A stretch of 53,376 bases of DNA from Roseicyclus amphidinii (GCF_030163755.1 NZ_JASJOE010000024.1:1-53376); one strand, 5' to 3'. Shown: positions 17,922-27,556, numbered from the stretch's first letter. Made by a program: numbers and translations. Notes: generated by a model not told the origin, from the letters alone.

Positions 17922-18338
17922 TCACTCCCACCACGGGTCGATGGCGGCGATGTCGTCGTCCGACCAGCCGAAGTGATGCGCGATCTCGTGGATCAGCACA
18001 TGGGTCACCATCTCGCCGAGCGTGACGTTCCCGCGGTCGGCCCACTCATCGAGGATCGGGCGGCGGAAGAGCCAGATCGTATCCGGCCCCATCGGCTGAT
18101 CCATCACCGATTTCTCGGTCAGCGGGATGCCGTCGTATAGCCCGGTCAGCTCGAACGGGTCGTCCATCTCCATCTCGGACAGCATGTCGGGCGGGGCGAA
18201 ATCCTCGACCCGGATCACGATCTGCAGGGCGCGCGCCCGCCATGGCTCGGGCAGGGCCGCAAACGCGGCCTCGGCCAGCGCCTCGAAGGTCTCGAGATCG
18301 GGGGCGATCAGCGCGGCGGGGTCGGGTGCATCGGTCAT
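17922..18338 (-). CDS. Minimal zincin-like metallopeptidase family protein
   Basis: A 138-residue single-domain protein with HExxHxxGxxD complete (H117, E118, H121, G124, D127; HEIAHHFGWSDDD). This is the DUF1025/'minimal MMP-like' family common in alphaproteobacteria. No signal peptide is seen, so it is probably cytoplasmic. The physiological substrate is unknown. It diverges from gltX with 68 bp between starts. Confidence 0.85.
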   Translation of the reverse strand: MTDAPDPAALIAPDLETFEALAEAAFAALPEPWRARALQIVIRVEDFAPPDMLSEMEMDDPFELTGLYDGIPLTEKSVMDQPMGPDTIWLFRRPILDEWADRGNVTLGEMVTHVLIHEIAHHFGWSDDDIAAIDPWWE

Positions 18339-18406
18339 GGGGCCGATATGGACAATTCCGGCCCGATCTGAAAGACCACGCGCGCCACGTCGACAAAGGC
18401 TTTCCG

Positions 18407-19732
18407 ATGACCGTCACAACCCGTTTCGCGCCCTCCCCCACCGGCTACCTGCATGTGGGCAACCTGCGCACCGCGCTCTTCAATCACCTGATTGCGAAAA
18501 AGGCGGGCGGGCAGTTCATTCTGCGCCTCGACGACACCGACCCGGAACGCTCCAAGGCGGAATACGCCGACGCGATCCAGGAAGACCTGGAATGGCTGGG
18601 CATCACCTGGGACCGGCTGGAGCGGCAGTCGGACCGGCTCGACCGCTACGCCGCGGCCGCCGACGAGCTGCGCGACAAGGGGCGGTTCTACGAGGCCTGG
18701 GAGACGCCTACCGAGCTCGACCTCAAGCGCAAGAAGCAGCTGAACATGGGGCTTCCGCCGGTCTATGACCGGGCCGCCCTGGCCCTGTCGGAGGAGGACC
18801 GCGCGAAGCTCAGGGCCGAGCGCGGCGCGGGCGTCTGGCGCTTCAAGCTCGACCAGGAGCGGATCGAGTGGGAGGATGGCATCCTTGGCGCGCTTTCCAT
18901 CGACGCGGGCTCGGTGTCGGACCCGGTCCTGATCCGGGCGGACGGGCAGGTGCTTTATACGCTGGCCTCGGTGGTGGATGACACCGACATGGGGATCACC
19001 CATGTCGTGCGTGGCTCGGACCATGTCACGAACACCGCGACCCAGATCCAGATCATGGCGGCGCTGGGCTTCGACCACCCCGGCTTCGCGCATCACTCGC
19101 TACTGACCGGCCCGCAGGGCGAGGCGCTGTCGAAGCGCCTCGGAACGCTGTCCTTGCGCGACCTGCGCGCGGCGGGTGTGGAACCGATGGCGCTCTTGAG
19201 CCTGCTCGCACGGATCGGCTCGTCGCAGCCGGTGGTGCTGGCGGGGTCCATCGACGAGCTGGCCGAGGGATTCGACCTGTCGCAGTTCAGCGCGGCGCCG
19301 ACCAAGTTCGACGAGACCGATCTTTTCCCGCTCACCGCGCGGGTGCTGCAGGAGACGCCCTTCGACGCCATGGCGGGCGAGATCGCGGCGCTTGGCGTGC
19401 CCGAGGCGCTTGCGCCGACCTTCTGGGAGGTGGCGCGCGCCAACATCACCACGAAGGCCGACCTGCCGGGCTGGTGGCGGCTCTTCCGCGACGGGGCGAC
19501 CCCGCTGGTCGAGGACGAGGACCGCGCCTTCGTGGCCGAGGCTTTCGCCATGCTGCCCGAGCCGCCCTATGACGGAGAGACCTGGGGGGCTTGGACCAGT
19601 GCCGTGAAGGAGGCGACGGGCCGCAAGGGCAAGGGGTTGTTCATGCCGCTACGCAAGGCGGTGACGGGCCTCGAGCGCGGGCCGGAGATGGCCGACGTGA
19701 TGCGGCTCTTGCAGAAGAAACCGACGCTCTGA
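18407..19732 (+). CDS. gltX: Glutamyl-tRNA synthetase (second type)
   Basis: A 441-residue class I synthetase charging tRNA with glutamate. The HIGH-region motif is PSPTGYLHVGN (9-19). The KMSKS loop is ALSKR around K243, the form found in the shorter second GluRS of many alphaproteobacteria. Such organisms usually carry another gltX; one paralogue may supply Glu-tRNA(Gln) for amidation by GatCAB. It is shorter than E. coli GltX mainly in the anticodon-binding half. Confidence 0.92.
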   Translation: MTVTTRFAPSPTGYLHVGNLRTALFNHLIAKKAGGQFILRLDDTDPERSKAEYADAIQEDLEWLGITWDRLERQSDRLDRYAAAADELRDKGRFYEAWETPTELDLKRKKQLNMGLPPVYDRAALALSEEDRAKLRAERGAGVWRFKLDQERIEWEDGILGALSIDAGSVSDPVLIRADGQVLYTLASVVDDTDMGITHVVRGSDHVTNTATQIQIMAALGFDHPGFAHHSLLTGPQGEALSKRLGTLSLRDLRAAGVEPMALLSLLARIGSSQPVVLAGSIDELAEGFDLSQFSAAPTKFDETDLFPLTARVLQETPFDAMAGEIAALGVPEALAPTFWEVARANITTKADLPGWWRLFRDGATPLVEDEDRAFVAEAFAMLPEPPYDGETWGAWTSAVKEATGRKGKGLFMPLRKAVTGLERGPEMADVMRLLQKKPTL

Positions 19733-19935
19733 TCCCGAAGGGGGATGCTGCCGCGCATCTCGGCCTTCGGCCTGCGTCAGCGACGGCGGTGGCACCGCTG
19801 ACGCGGTGCGGTGGTGCTGCATGACGGCGTCGCGCCATGGGTCAAGGGTGCCCCCGAAGTGGGGGGCTCTGCCCCCCTTTGTCGGCTGCGCCGACACCCC
19901 CCGCCATATTTTCGGGATAGAGATACGGGCGAGCG
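19733..19935 (+). repeat. Hairpin-rich gltX 3' region with ATATTT element, copy B
   Basis: This 203-bp gap has no gene but several hairpins: GTCAGCG/CGCTGAC around 19776-19802, GGGGGG-CTCT-GCCCCCC-type at 19861-19877 and GTCGGC-TGC-GCCGAC at 19881-19895. They are followed by the conserved core CATATTTTCGGGATAGAGAT at 19905-19924. The core lies 173 bp after the gltX stop, in the sense direction. GGGGGCTCTGCCCCC recurs after gcvH. Confidence 0.6.
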
Positions 19936-20502
19936 TCAGGCGTGACGTGGCACGGCGAGGTCATGCAAGGCCGCGTCCACAAGGGCGCGGTCCCTGTCGG
20001 TGGTGGGCTGCGCGCGGAGGTAGAGGGGGTTTGCCCGGTCGTCGAGGATGCCGGCCTCCCAGCCCCGTGTCGTTTCGAAGAAGCGGGCCGCGCCGGCCTC
20101 GCCGAATTCGGTGAGAAAGCCCTGAACCACCGTGTCGAGATAGCTCAGGAGGATCGGGTGCGCGCCCGTGGTGCTGACGTGGTGCGGTTCCAACTTGTAG
20201 ATCATGATGCTCAGCGCCTCGGGGTGGTCATGCTCGACCATCGCCACCGGATGCCGCGCATAGGCGCGTTCGCGCGCATCGAGGGCCGCCCAGTCGCCGC
20301 CGGGGACCGCGGCGATCAGCCCCTCGATCTCGGTGCCGGGCGCCTCGGTCGCCGAGAGATAGGCGACCTGCCTCAGCGAGGTTCCGCGCCAGACCCGCGC
20401 CCAGCCGCGCACGCGGGCGCGCGAGGCGCGCGGGTAGTCATGCGTCGCGCGGTTCACGAGGCTGCCGTAGCCGAAGAAATAAGGTGCGCCGGTCAGGTCC
20501 AT
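19936..20502 (-). CDS. Gamma-glutamylcyclotransferase family protein
   Basis: A 188-residue protein of the GGCT/AIG2-like fold. YFFGYGSLVN near the N-terminus (8-17) is the substrate-binding loop. E78 in LDARERAYAR is the likely catalytic acid. Homologues cleave gamma-glutamyl dipeptides to 5-oxoproline, but substrates vary within the fold. The start at 20502 puts the loop at the usual distance from the N-terminus. It diverges from the glycine cleavage operon. Confidence 0.78.
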   Translation of the reverse strand: MDLTGAPYFFGYGSLVNRATHDYPRASRARVRGWARVWRGTSLRQVAYLSATEAPGTEIEGLIAAVPGGDWAALDARERAYARHPVAMVEHDHPEALSIMIYKLEPHHVSTTGAHPILLSYLDTVVQGFLTEFGEAGAARFFETTRGWEAGILDDRANPLYLRAQPTTDRDRALVDAALHDLAVPRHA

Positions 20503-20544
20503 GTCGTGTTTGATGGCCAAAGCGCCGCGGATGCACAAGGCCCC

Positions 20545-20572
20545 TTGCAGCATCCCGCAAGCCTGATATTTT
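20545..20572 (+). promoter_or_regulatory. Promoter of the gcvTHP operon
   Basis: TTGCAG (20545-20550) and TATTTT (20567-20572) are separated by 16 bp, immediately upstream of the glycine riboswitch. Transcription would start around 20579. Confidence 0.5.
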
Positions 20573-20585
20573 CGTACCCGTCGAC

Positions 20586-20745
20586 GCAGGGAGACGCTGA
20601 CCGCTCAGGGTCAGGGCCGAAGGAGCAACCGCCCCGGTAAACTCTCAGGCAAAGGGACCTGCGACGACGGACGAGCTCTGGAGAGTGATGCGGCCCGCCG
20701 CATCCGCCGAAGGGATAACGATCTCAGGCGACAGGACAGAGGGGG
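20586..20745 (+). ncRNA. Tandem glycine riboswitch
   Basis: Two consecutive aptamers. The first has CCGAAGGAGCAA (20617-20628) and CTCTCAGGCAAAGGGACC (from 20642). After a short linker with GAGCTCTGGAGAGTG, the second has CCGAAGGGATAACGATCTC (from 20707) and CAGGCGACAGGACAGAGG. These blocks are characteristic of the gcvT-class riboswitch. It precedes gcvT by 72 bp. By analogy with known examples it should switch the operon on when glycine is abundant. No obvious terminator stem with a U-run follows, so control may act on translation of gcvT. Confidence 0.93.
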
Positions 20746-20816
20746 CATCTGACAGCGCGGTCCGCGAGGGCCGCAGGATGCCCGGCCGCGCGCGGCCCAT
20801 GACGAGACGGGGACAT

Positions 20817-21932
20817 ATGGCCGAGACCGCCGACGAGACACTGATCGAGTTGCCGCTGCAGGGATTGCATGCCGCACGCGGTGCGAAATTCGTGCCTTTC
20901 GCGGGCTATTCCATGCCGGTGCACTACGCCGAGGGCGTGATGGCCGAGCATCTGTGGACGCGGCAGCATGCGGGGCTGTTCGATGTCAGCCACATGGGGC
21001 AGGTCCTGTTGCCGAAGGATGCGCTGGCCGGCCTGGAGGCGCTGATCCCCGCCGATCTGCTGGGCCTGCCCGAGGGGCGGCAGCGGTATGGGATGTTCAC
21101 CAACGAGGCGGGCGGGGTGCTCGACGACCTGATGGTCGCGCATCGCCCGGGCGATGTGTTCCTAGTGGTGAACGCCGCGCGCAAGGCGCATGACCTTGCC
21201 CACCTGCGCGCGCATCTGCCGGGGGTCGAGGAGGTGGGCGACCGCGCGCTTCTGGCGCTGCAGGGGCCGGAGGCCGAAGCGGCGCTGGCGGGGCTTCTGC
21301 CGGGCGTGGCTGCGATGCGCTTCATGGATGTCGCCGTGATGGGCTGGCAGGGGGGCGAGCTGTGGCTGTCGCGCTCGGGTTACACCGGCGAGGACGGGTT
21401 CGAGATTTCCGTGCCGGTTGCGCTGGCCGAGGGGTTCGCGCAGGCGCTTCTCGCCGATGACAGGGTCCGGCCCATCGGGCTTGGCGCGCGCGATTCGCTC
21501 AGGCTCGAGGCCGGGTTGCCGCTTTACGGGCAGGAGATGGACGAGGGCATCTCGCCCATCGAGGCGGGCCAGGCCTGGGCCATCGGCAAGGCCCGCCGCG
21601 CGGGCGGGGCGAGGGCGGGCGGGTTTCCCGGCGCCGATGTCATCCTCGACCAGCTGGCCAGTGGCGCGCCGCGCCGCCGCGTCGGCCTGCGCCCCGAGGG
21701 GCGCGCGCCGATGCGCATGGGCGTGCCGCTGTTTGTCGCGGCCGAGGGCGGTGAGCCCATCGGGCGCATCACATCGGGCGGGTTCGGCCCCTCGGTGGGG
21801 GCGCCCGTCGCCATCGGGCTGATCGACGCCTCCGTCCCGGCCGATGCCACGCTCTACGGAGAGGTCCGCGGCAAGCGCCTTCCGGCTGCGCAGGTGCCGC
21901 TGCCGTTCGTTTCACCCGGCTACAAACGCTGA
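20817..21932 (+). CDS. gcvT: Glycine cleavage system T protein (aminomethyltransferase)
   Basis: A 371-residue folate-dependent enzyme that releases ammonia from the aminomethyl-lipoyl arm of GcvH and transfers the methylene to tetrahydrofolate. Typical blocks are AKFVPFAGYSMPVHY, HAGLFDVSHMGQ and SGYTGEDGFEI, with EAGLPLYGQEMDEGISPIEA in the folate region. The start MAETADETLIELPL at 20817 has a purine-rich GACGGGGAC upstream; an ATG 18 bp earlier is possible. Under glycine-riboswitch control. Confidence 0.96.
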   Translation: MAETADETLIELPLQGLHAARGAKFVPFAGYSMPVHYAEGVMAEHLWTRQHAGLFDVSHMGQVLLPKDALAGLEALIPADLLGLPEGRQRYGMFTNEAGGVLDDLMVAHRPGDVFLVVNAARKAHDLAHLRAHLPGVEEVGDRALLALQGPEAEAALAGLLPGVAAMRFMDVAVMGWQGGELWLSRSGYTGEDGFEISVPVALAEGFAQALLADDRVRPIGLGARDSLRLEAGLPLYGQEMDEGISPIEAGQAWAIGKARRAGGARAGGFPGADVILDQLASGAPRRRVGLRPEGRAPMRMGVPLFVAAEGGEPIGRITSGGFGPSVGAPVAIGLIDASVPADATLYGEVRGKRLPAAQVPLPFVSPGYKR

Positions 21933-21981
21933 CACCTTCCCTCTGACCCCCCCCTGAGACATTCCTGACCAAGAGGACCCC

Positions 21982-22344
21982 ATGAAATACACCGAAGATC
22001 ACGAGTGGCTGGACGCCGATGGCGACATCGTCACCGTGGGCATCACCGAATACGCCGCGACCCAGCTGGGCGACGTGGTGTTCGTCGAACTGCCCGAGGT
22101 CGAGACGCAGGTCGCCAAGGGCGACGAGATCGTGGTGATCGAAAGCGTCAAGGCCGCCTCCGACATCGTCGCCCCCATCGACGGCGAGATCGTCGAGATC
22201 AACGAGGCGCTGGTCGACAACCCCGCGCTCGTGAACGAGGACCCGACCGGCGCGGCGTGGTTCTTCAAGATCAAGATCGAGGATGCCGCCGCCCTCGACG
22301 AGTTCATGACCGAGGACGACTACAAGGATCATATCGGGGAATAG
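21982..22344 (+). CDS. gcvH: Glycine cleavage system H protein
   Basis: A 120-residue lipoyl carrier that shuttles the aminomethyl group between GcvP, GcvT and the L protein. The lipoylation site is K57 in IESVKAAS, and the N-terminal KYTEDHEWL is canonical. It starts 49 bp after gcvT behind AAGAGGACC. The lipoamide dehydrogenase (L protein) is not encoded in this window. Confidence 0.97.
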   Translation: MKYTEDHEWLDADGDIVTVGITEYAATQLGDVVFVELPEVETQVAKGDEIVVIESVKAASDIVAPIDGEIVEINEALVDNPALVNEDPTGAAWFFKIKIEDAAALDEFMTEDDYKDHIGE

Positions 22345-22470
22345 GGGGCTCTGCCCCCGTCGCGGCCCCTGACGGGGCGCGCGCCTCCCCGGGATATTTG
22401 TGAAACGGAGAAGCGCAGGCGGTTCGCCGCTTGTGCCGATGCCCCTGTTACCCCGCAAAGGACGACCCCG
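22345..22470 (+). repeat. gcvH-gcvP spacer with ATATTT element, copy C
   Basis: The hairpin GGGGGCTCTGCCCCC (22345-22359) is followed by GCCCC-TGAC-GGGGC and then the core GGGATATTTGTGAAACGGAG (from 22391), 48 bp after the gcvH stop. It shares GATATTTGTGAAACGG with copy D downstream of aroA. It could reduce read-through or set an RNA processing site between gcvH and gcvP. Confidence 0.55.
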
Positions 22471-25308
22471 ATGCCCTGGACGCCGACCGCCTACGACCCG
22501 ACCGATTTCGCCAACCGCCGCCATATCGGGCCCTCGCCCGCCGAGATCGCCGAGATGCTGACGGTGGTCGGTGCGGCCAGCGTCGATGAGCTGATGGACC
22601 AGACGCTGCCCGCCTCGATCCGGCAGGCGGTGCCGCTGGACTGGGCACCGATGTCCGAGGCCGAGTTGATGGCCCACATGCGAGGCATCGCGGCGAAGAA
22701 CAAGCCGATGGTCCAGATGATCGGGCAGGGCTATTCCGGCACCCATACGCCGCCCGCGATCCAGCGCAACGTGCTGGAGAACCCCGCCTGGTACACGGCC
22801 TACACCCCCTACCAGCCCGAGATCGCGCAGGGGCGGCTCGAGGCGCTGTTGAACTTTCAGACCATGGTCGCGGACCTGACGGGCCTCGAGATCGCCAATG
22901 CCTCGCTGCTGGACGAGGCGACGGCCTGCGCCGAAGCCATGGTGATGGCCGAGCGCGTGGCGAAGTCCAAGGCGCGCGCCTTCTTCATCGACGAGAATTG
23001 CCACCCGCAGAACATCGCGGTGATGAAGACCCGCGCCGAGCCGCTGGGGATCGAGGTGATCGTCGGCGCGCCCGAGGCGCTCGACCCCAAGGCGGTCTTC
23101 GGCGCGATCTTCCAGTATCCCGGCACCTATGGTGGCCTGTCCGATCCGAGCGCGCAGATTGCCGCGCTGCATGCGGAAAAGGCCATCGGGATCGTGGCGA
23201 CGGACCTTCTGGCGCTGACGCTGGTCAAGGACCCCGGTTCGATGGGCGCCGACATCGCCGTCGGTTCCGCGCAGCGCTTCGGCGTGCCGCTGGGCTATGG
23301 CGGGCCGCATGCGGCCTTCATGTCCTGCCATGACGCGCACAAGCGCGCGATGCCGGGGCGGATCGTCGGCGTCTCGGTCGACAGCCACGGGCACAAGGCC
23401 TACCGCCTGTCGCTGCAGACCCGCGAGCAGCATATCCGCCGCGAAAAGGCCACGTCGAATGTCTGCACCGCGCAGGCTCTGCTGGCGGTCATGGCGAGCT
23501 TCTATGCCGTGTTCCACGGCCCCGAGGGGCTGAAGGCCATCGCGCAGGATGTTCACCTGAAGGCCGTGCGCCTGGCCGAGAGCCTGCGCGCGGGGGGCTA
23601 CGCGCCCGAGGCGGACAGCTTCTTCGACACGATCACGGTGCATGTCGGCGACCGGCAAAGCCGGATCATGGCCGCCGCGGTGGCGCGGGGGATCAACCTG
23701 CGCGACGTGGGCGCGGACCGGATCGGCATCTCGGTCGACGAGACGACGACCGAAGAACACCTGTTGGCCGTCGCGCGCGCCTTTGATGTGCAACTGGCCG
23801 GTGTGGCCGAGGTGCCCGCCATCCCCGACGCGCTGCTGCGCGCGACGCCCTACCTGACCCATCCGATCTTTCACATGAACCGGGCCGAGGCCGAGATGAT
23901 GCGCTACATGCGCCGCCTCTCGGACCGCGACCTTGCGCTCGACCGGGCGATGATCCCGCTCGGCTCCTGCACCATGAAGCTGAACGCGGCGGTCGAGATG
24001 ATGCCGGTCACCTGGCCCGAGTTCAATTCGATCCACCCCTTCGCCCCCGCCGACCAGGCCGAGGGCTATGCCGGGATGCTGTCGGAGTTGTCCGCGAAGC
24101 TGTGCGAGATCACCGGCTATGACGCGATGTCGATGCAGCCGAACTCGGGCGCGCAGGGTGAGTATGCGGGGCTTCTGACCATCGCCGCCTATCATCGCGC
24201 GAAGGGTGACCATGACCGCCGGGTCTGCCTGATCCCGGTGTCGGCGCATGGGACCAACCCGGCCTCCGCCCAGATGTGCGGCATGGAGGTGGTCGTGGTG
24301 AAGGCCGCCGAGAACGGCGACATCGACCTGGCCGATTTCCGCGCCAAGGCCGAGGCCGCGGGCGACCGGCTGGCGGCCTGCATGATCACCTATCCCTCGA
24401 CCCACGGCGTCTTTGAAAAGACCGTGCGCGAGGTCTGCGAGATCACGCACCAGCATGGCGGGCAGGTCTATCTCGATGGGGCGAACCTGAACGCGATGGT
24501 GGGCCTCTCGCGGCCCGGCGACATCGGTGCCGACGTGAGCCACCTGAACCTGCACAAGACCTTCTGCATCCCGCATGGCGGCGGCGGCCCCGGCATGGGG
24601 CCGATCGGGGTCAAGGCGCATCTTGCGCCCTTCCTGCCCGGCCATCCCGAGACGGGCGGGGCCACGGGGCCGGTGTCCGGCGCGCCCTATGGCTCGGCCT
24701 CGATCCTGCCGATCTCCTATGCCTATGTCCGGCTGATGGGGGGCGAGGGGATCACGCGGGCGACCAAGATCGCCATCCTGAACGCCAATTACATCGCCAA
24801 GCGGCTGGAGGGGGCTTTCCCCGTTCTGTTCAAGGGCAAGGGGGGGCGCGTCGCGCATGAGTGCATCCTCGATACGCGGCCCTTCGCCGAGGCCGGCGTG
24901 ACCGTCGATGACATCGCCAAGCGGCTGATGGATGCGGGCTTCCACGCGCCCACGATGAGCTGGCCGGTGGCCGGCACGCTGATGGTGGAGCCGACCGAAA
25001 GCGAGCCCAAGGCCGAGCTTGACCGGTTCTGCGACGCGATGCTGGCGATCCGTGACGAGATCGCGGCCGTCGAGCGGGGCGAGATGCCGGTGGAGCAAAG
25101 CCCGCTGCGCATGGCGCCGCACACGATGGAGGACCTGATCCGGGACTGGGACCGGCCCTATACCCGCGAACAGGGCTGCTTCCCGCCCGGCGCCTTCCGC
25201 GTGGACAAGTACTGGCCGCCGGTCAATCGCGTCGACAACGTCTATGGCGACCGGCACCTCGTCTGCACCTGCCCGCCGCTGGAAAGCTACCAGGAGGCGG
25301 CCGAGTAG
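22471..25308 (+). CDS. gcvP: Glycine dehydrogenase (decarboxylating), P protein
   Basis: A 945-residue PLP enzyme that decarboxylates glycine and loads the aminomethyl group onto GcvH. It is the fused single-chain form (both halves present), as in E. coli. The PLP lysine is K696 in [18 protein letters not shown], and the glycine-rich loop follows directly. The N-terminal [15 protein letters not shown] block fixes the start. The final gene of the operon. Confidence 0.97.
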   Translation: MPWTPTAYDPTDFANRRHIGPSPAEIAEMLTVVGAASVDELMDQTLPASIRQAVPLDWAPMSEAELMAHMRGIAAKNKPMVQMIGQGYSGTHTPPAIQRNVLENPAWYTAYTPYQPEIAQGRLEALLNFQTMVADLTGLEIANASLLDEATACAEAMVMAERVAKSKARAFFIDENCHPQNIAVMKTRAEPLGIEVIVGAPEALDPKAVFGAIFQYPGTYGGLSDPSAQIAALHAEKAIGIVATDLLALTLVKDPGSMGADIAVGSAQRFGVPLGYGGPHAAFMSCHDAHKRAMPGRIVGVSVDSHGHKAYRLSLQTREQHIRREKATSNVCTAQALLAVMASFYAVFHGPEGLKAIAQDVHLKAVRLAESLRAGGYAPEADSFFDTITVHVGDRQSRIMAAAVARGINLRDVGADRIGISVDETTTEEHLLAVARAFDVQLAGVAEVPAIPDALLRATPYLTHPIFHMNRAEAEMMRYMRRLSDRDLALDRAMIPLGSCTMKLNAAVEMMPVTWPEFNSIHPFAPADQAEGYAGMLSELSAKLCEITGYDAMSMQPNSGAQGEYAGLLTIAAYHRAKGDHDRRVCLIPVSAHGTNPASAQMCGMEVVVVKAAENGDIDLADFRAKAEAAGDRLAACMITYPSTHGVFEKTVREVCEITHQHGGQVYLDGANLNAMVGLSRPGDIGADVSHLNLHKTFCIPHGGGGPGMGPIGVKAHLAPFLPGHPETGGATGPVSGAPYGSASILPISYAYVRLMGGEGITRATKIAILNANYIAKRLEGAFPVLFKGKGGRVAHECILDTRPFAEAGVTVDDIAKRLMDAGFHAPTMSWPVAGTLMVEPTESEPKAELDRFCDAMLAIRDEIAAVERGEMPVEQSPLRMAPHTMEDLIRDWDRPYTREQGCFPPGAFRVDKYWPPVNRVDNVYGDRHLVCTCPPLESYQEAAE

Positions 25309-25331
25309 GGGGCGGCCCTTGCAACAACGGT

Positions 25332-25348
25332 GGACCCCGACGGGGTCC
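25332..25348. terminator. Hairpin between gcvP and the convergent DUF4329 gene
   Basis: GGACCCC-GAC-GGGGTCC, a perfect 7-bp stem in a 50-bp gap between convergent genes. No U-tract is present, so termination is probable only by position. Confidence 0.45.
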
Positions 25349-25358
25349 GCCGGGGCCG

Positions 25359-25931
25359 CTACCGCCGCTGTCCGAAACGCGCGTAAAGCGCGTCGAGCGT
25401 GTAGCTCTCGGCGACCGGCCCGTGTTCCTCGGGAAAGAAGTTCGGGTCCACCGGCAGGCAGTCGCGCCCGCAGACCTGCCGCATGGTGCCGGTGCGTCCG
25501 TCCACGTGCCACAGCCGACCGCCCGGCGTTCCAACCCAGCCGTTGATGCCCTGGCCCATGTCGCCCTCGACATCCTGGATCGAAGGGACCTCGCCGTCAT
25601 AGCCTTCGCCCCAGGCCGCATGGGTGTGCCAGGACGACACCACATCGACGCCCCCCTCGAGCGGCAGCGACGCGCAGGAGGCGTGGCCGCCCCAACTGAC
25701 CTTGGTCGAGGAATAGGCCCCGTTCGGATGCCGCAGGATGTAGCCGCAGACCTCGCGGTTGAAGCGCACCGACAGCGCGTTCATCGATTCCATCAGCCCG
25801 AGGACAAAGGCGGTTTCCTGCGCGCTCTGCGCACGCGCCATGCCGGGCAGAGCCAGGCCGGGCAGCGCGACAGCGAGCGACAGCAGCAGCGCAGACAGGG
25901 CAGGACGGGGGCGGGTCTGGAACTCTGGCAT
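25359..25931 (-). CDS. Exported DUF4329 protein with JAMM-like signature
   Basis: A 190-residue protein with a long Sec signal peptide (hydrophobic 12-33, cleavage near ARAQS). The mature part has E60, H102-T-H104, S117 and D120 (SSWHTHAAW...PSIQD), in the order of the JAB/JAMM metallopeptidase signature (E, HxH, SxxD). The HxH-to-S spacing is longer than usual. AAGGAG 8 nt upstream of the ATG at 25931 fixes the start. The family is found exported or attached to polymorphic toxins, but no toxin or immunity partner is adjacent. Protease or deubiquitinase-like activity is only inferred. Confidence 0.7.
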   Translation of the reverse strand: MPEFQTRPRPALSALLLSLAVALPGLALPGMARAQSAQETAFVLGLMESMNALSVRFNREVCGYILRHPNGAYSSTKVSWGGHASCASLPLEGGVDVVSSWHTHAAWGEGYDGEVPSIQDVEGDMGQGINGWVGTPGGRLWHVDGRTGTMRQVCGRDCLPVDPNFFPEEHGPVAESYTLDALYARFGQRR

Positions 25932-26072
25932 CGTGACACTCCTTCGCACACGGGGTGCAGGTTATGGAATTTTTCCGCTCATTCCAGAAAAACGACACGC
26001 CCTGACTGGACCGGGGGGATGGGGCGGTTATCTTTTCTCTCCGTCAGCTTGCGCAGAGAGGGAGCCCCAACC

Positions 26073-26249
26073 ATGTCCCGCATGGAATTCATCGACAGCA
26101 TGACCGCGTCGGCCACCGAGGTCAGCACCGATTTCGCCGAGGATCGGGAAATCCAGCTTTGGCTCAAGATGGGGCGCGCGGCGTTCTTCTTCTGCCTTTG
26201 GTCCTCGATGGTGATCCCGATCGCGCTGATCTACTACGCCCGCTTCTGA
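26073..26249 (+). CDS. Small single-pass membrane protein, unknown
   Basis: A 58-residue protein with an acidic N-terminal half and one C-terminal transmembrane helix (about 34-56, ending in YYARF). A good ribosome-binding site, GAGAGGGAG, stands 9 nt before the ATG. No family recognised. It diverges from the DUF4329 gene across 141 bp and is convergent with the geranylgeranyl-reductase-family gene, 25 bp away. Confidence 0.6.
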   Translation: MSRMEFIDSMTASATEVSTDFAEDREIQLWLKMGRAAFFFCLWSSMVIPIALIYYARF

Positions 26250-26274
26250 GGTCTGAGTCGGGCCCTGCGCCCGC

Positions 26275-27486
26275 TCAGGCCGGGGGGCGTGGTCCGGTGC
26301 TGCGCCCCATGCTCCCGACGCGCTCCATGCGCCATGACCGCCACGCGGCCACGGGCAGGCGGCGCGCCACGAGCCAGAGCAGCGCGGGGTAGTCAAGCTC
26401 ACCGGCCAGCATCCGCATGTAGGCCCCCTTCACCCGCCGGGAACCGGCGAAGGACCGCGAGAAGATCGGGGCCATCCGGTCGGAAAAGACGATGGGCCTG
26501 AGCAGGGCCGCGATGCGCAGCGACAGGCGGATCTGCCGGGTTGCCGCACGGTAGAGTGCCGCCGCCCCCTCGGGCCGCCCCTCGCGCAGGGCGCGGGCCG
26601 CCGCCTCGGCCGCTAGCCGCCCCGAGCCGAGCGCATGGGCGATGCCTTCGCCCGTGATCGGGTCGACAAAGCCCGCCGCATCGCCCGCCAGCAGCACGCA
26701 GCCCCGCCCCGGCCGTCGCCGGTAATCGCCGAAGGGCAGGAAATGCCCCTTCATGCCCGCGGCCTCGCCCTGGTCCAGAAGCGCCGCGTAGCCGTGCAGC
26801 CGCGCCTTCATGTCCGGGTTGCGCGCCTGCAGGCCGCCCACGCCGACCGTGGTCGAGCGGCGCTTGGGAAAGCTCCAGCCATAGCCCCAGTCGGCCGCGC
26901 CGAAATCGACGCGCACGGTGCGCGCCGTCTCGGGGTCCGAAACCGGCGGCATCTCCTTTTCCAGCGCGAAGCCGATGGTCGCCGGGTCGAAGGGCCGCCC
27001 GAAGAGCGCCCGCGCCACGGCCGAGGTCACGCCATCCGCGCCGATCAGGACGCGGAACCGGATCGTGCGGCCATCCTCCAGCGTCAGACACTCGCCGGCG
27101 AGGTCGATCGCCGCCACCCGTTGCCCCGTCAAAAGCTCGGCCCCCGCCTCCTGCGCGAGGCCAAGCAGATGCGCGTCGAGATCGCGGCGCATGGTCAGGA
27201 ACATCGGCGGCACGTCGTCCATGCGCCCCATCGGGCGCGCGCCCATGTGAAAGCTGATCGCGCGGCGTTCCTCGAACAGCCCCTCGGGCGGCGCGCGGCG
27301 GAAGATGTGACGGTATTCGGTCAGCGCCCGACCGGTGAAGAGCCCGCCGCACAGCTTGTCGCGGGGGAAGCGCGCCTTGTCGATCAGCAGCACATCGAGG
27401 CCACGGGCGGCCGCGCTGGCCGCCGCGGCGGCACCCGCCGGTCCGCCGCCAAGGATCACGATGTCGCGTGTGTCGGTATCTTTCAT
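26275..27486 (-). CDS. Geranylgeranyl reductase family FAD-dependent oxidoreductase
   Basis: A 403-residue flavoprotein of the geranylgeranyl reductase/PHBH fold. The FAD loop is GGGPAG (13-18), with the acidic residue in VLLIDKARFPRDKLCGG. GADGV is the second FAD contact, and GDAAGFVDPITGEGI is the diagnostic third motif. It is distinct from, though related to, the bacteriochlorophyll enzyme BchP; no photosynthesis genes are near. It may saturate isoprenoid chains or act on another polyprenyl substrate. An alternative start 12 bp upstream cannot be excluded, because neither has a clear ribosome-binding site. Confidence 0.85.
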   Translation of the reverse strand: MKDTDTRDIVILGGGPAGAAAAASAAARGLDVLLIDKARFPRDKLCGGLFTGRALTEYRHIFRRAPPEGLFEERRAISFHMGARPMGRMDDVPPMFLTMRRDLDAHLLGLAQEAGAELLTGQRVAAIDLAGECLTLEDGRTIRFRVLIGADGVTSAVARALFGRPFDPATIGFALEKEMPPVSDPETARTVRVDFGAADWGYGWSFPKRRSTTVGVGGLQARNPDMKARLHGYAALLDQGEAAGMKGHFLPFGDYRRRPGRGCVLLAGDAAGFVDPITGEGIAHALGSGRLAAEAAARALREGRPEGAAALYRAATRQIRLSLRIAALLRPIVFSDRMAPIFSRSFAGSRRVKGAYMRMLAGELDYPALLWLVARRLPVAAWRSWRMERVGSMGRSTGPRPPA

Positions 27487-27556
27487 GCGGGGCAGCATAG
27501 GGGGCTTTCGCCCTAGGGAAAGGCCCGCCGCCGCCGCATTGCCGCCGGTTCGCCGC

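Noticed and set aside
21769-25512. 1,247-codon open frame antisense to gcvT-gcvH-gcvP
   Set aside because: It mirrors real genes in high-GC DNA, crosses several gene boundaries, is His/Arg/Gly-rich and matches no family. The plus strand encodes complete glycine cleavage proteins.
26275-27486. Bacteriochlorophyll geranylgeranyl reductase BchP
   Set aside because: The FAD motifs fit the wider family, but no bch, crt or puf genes are near.
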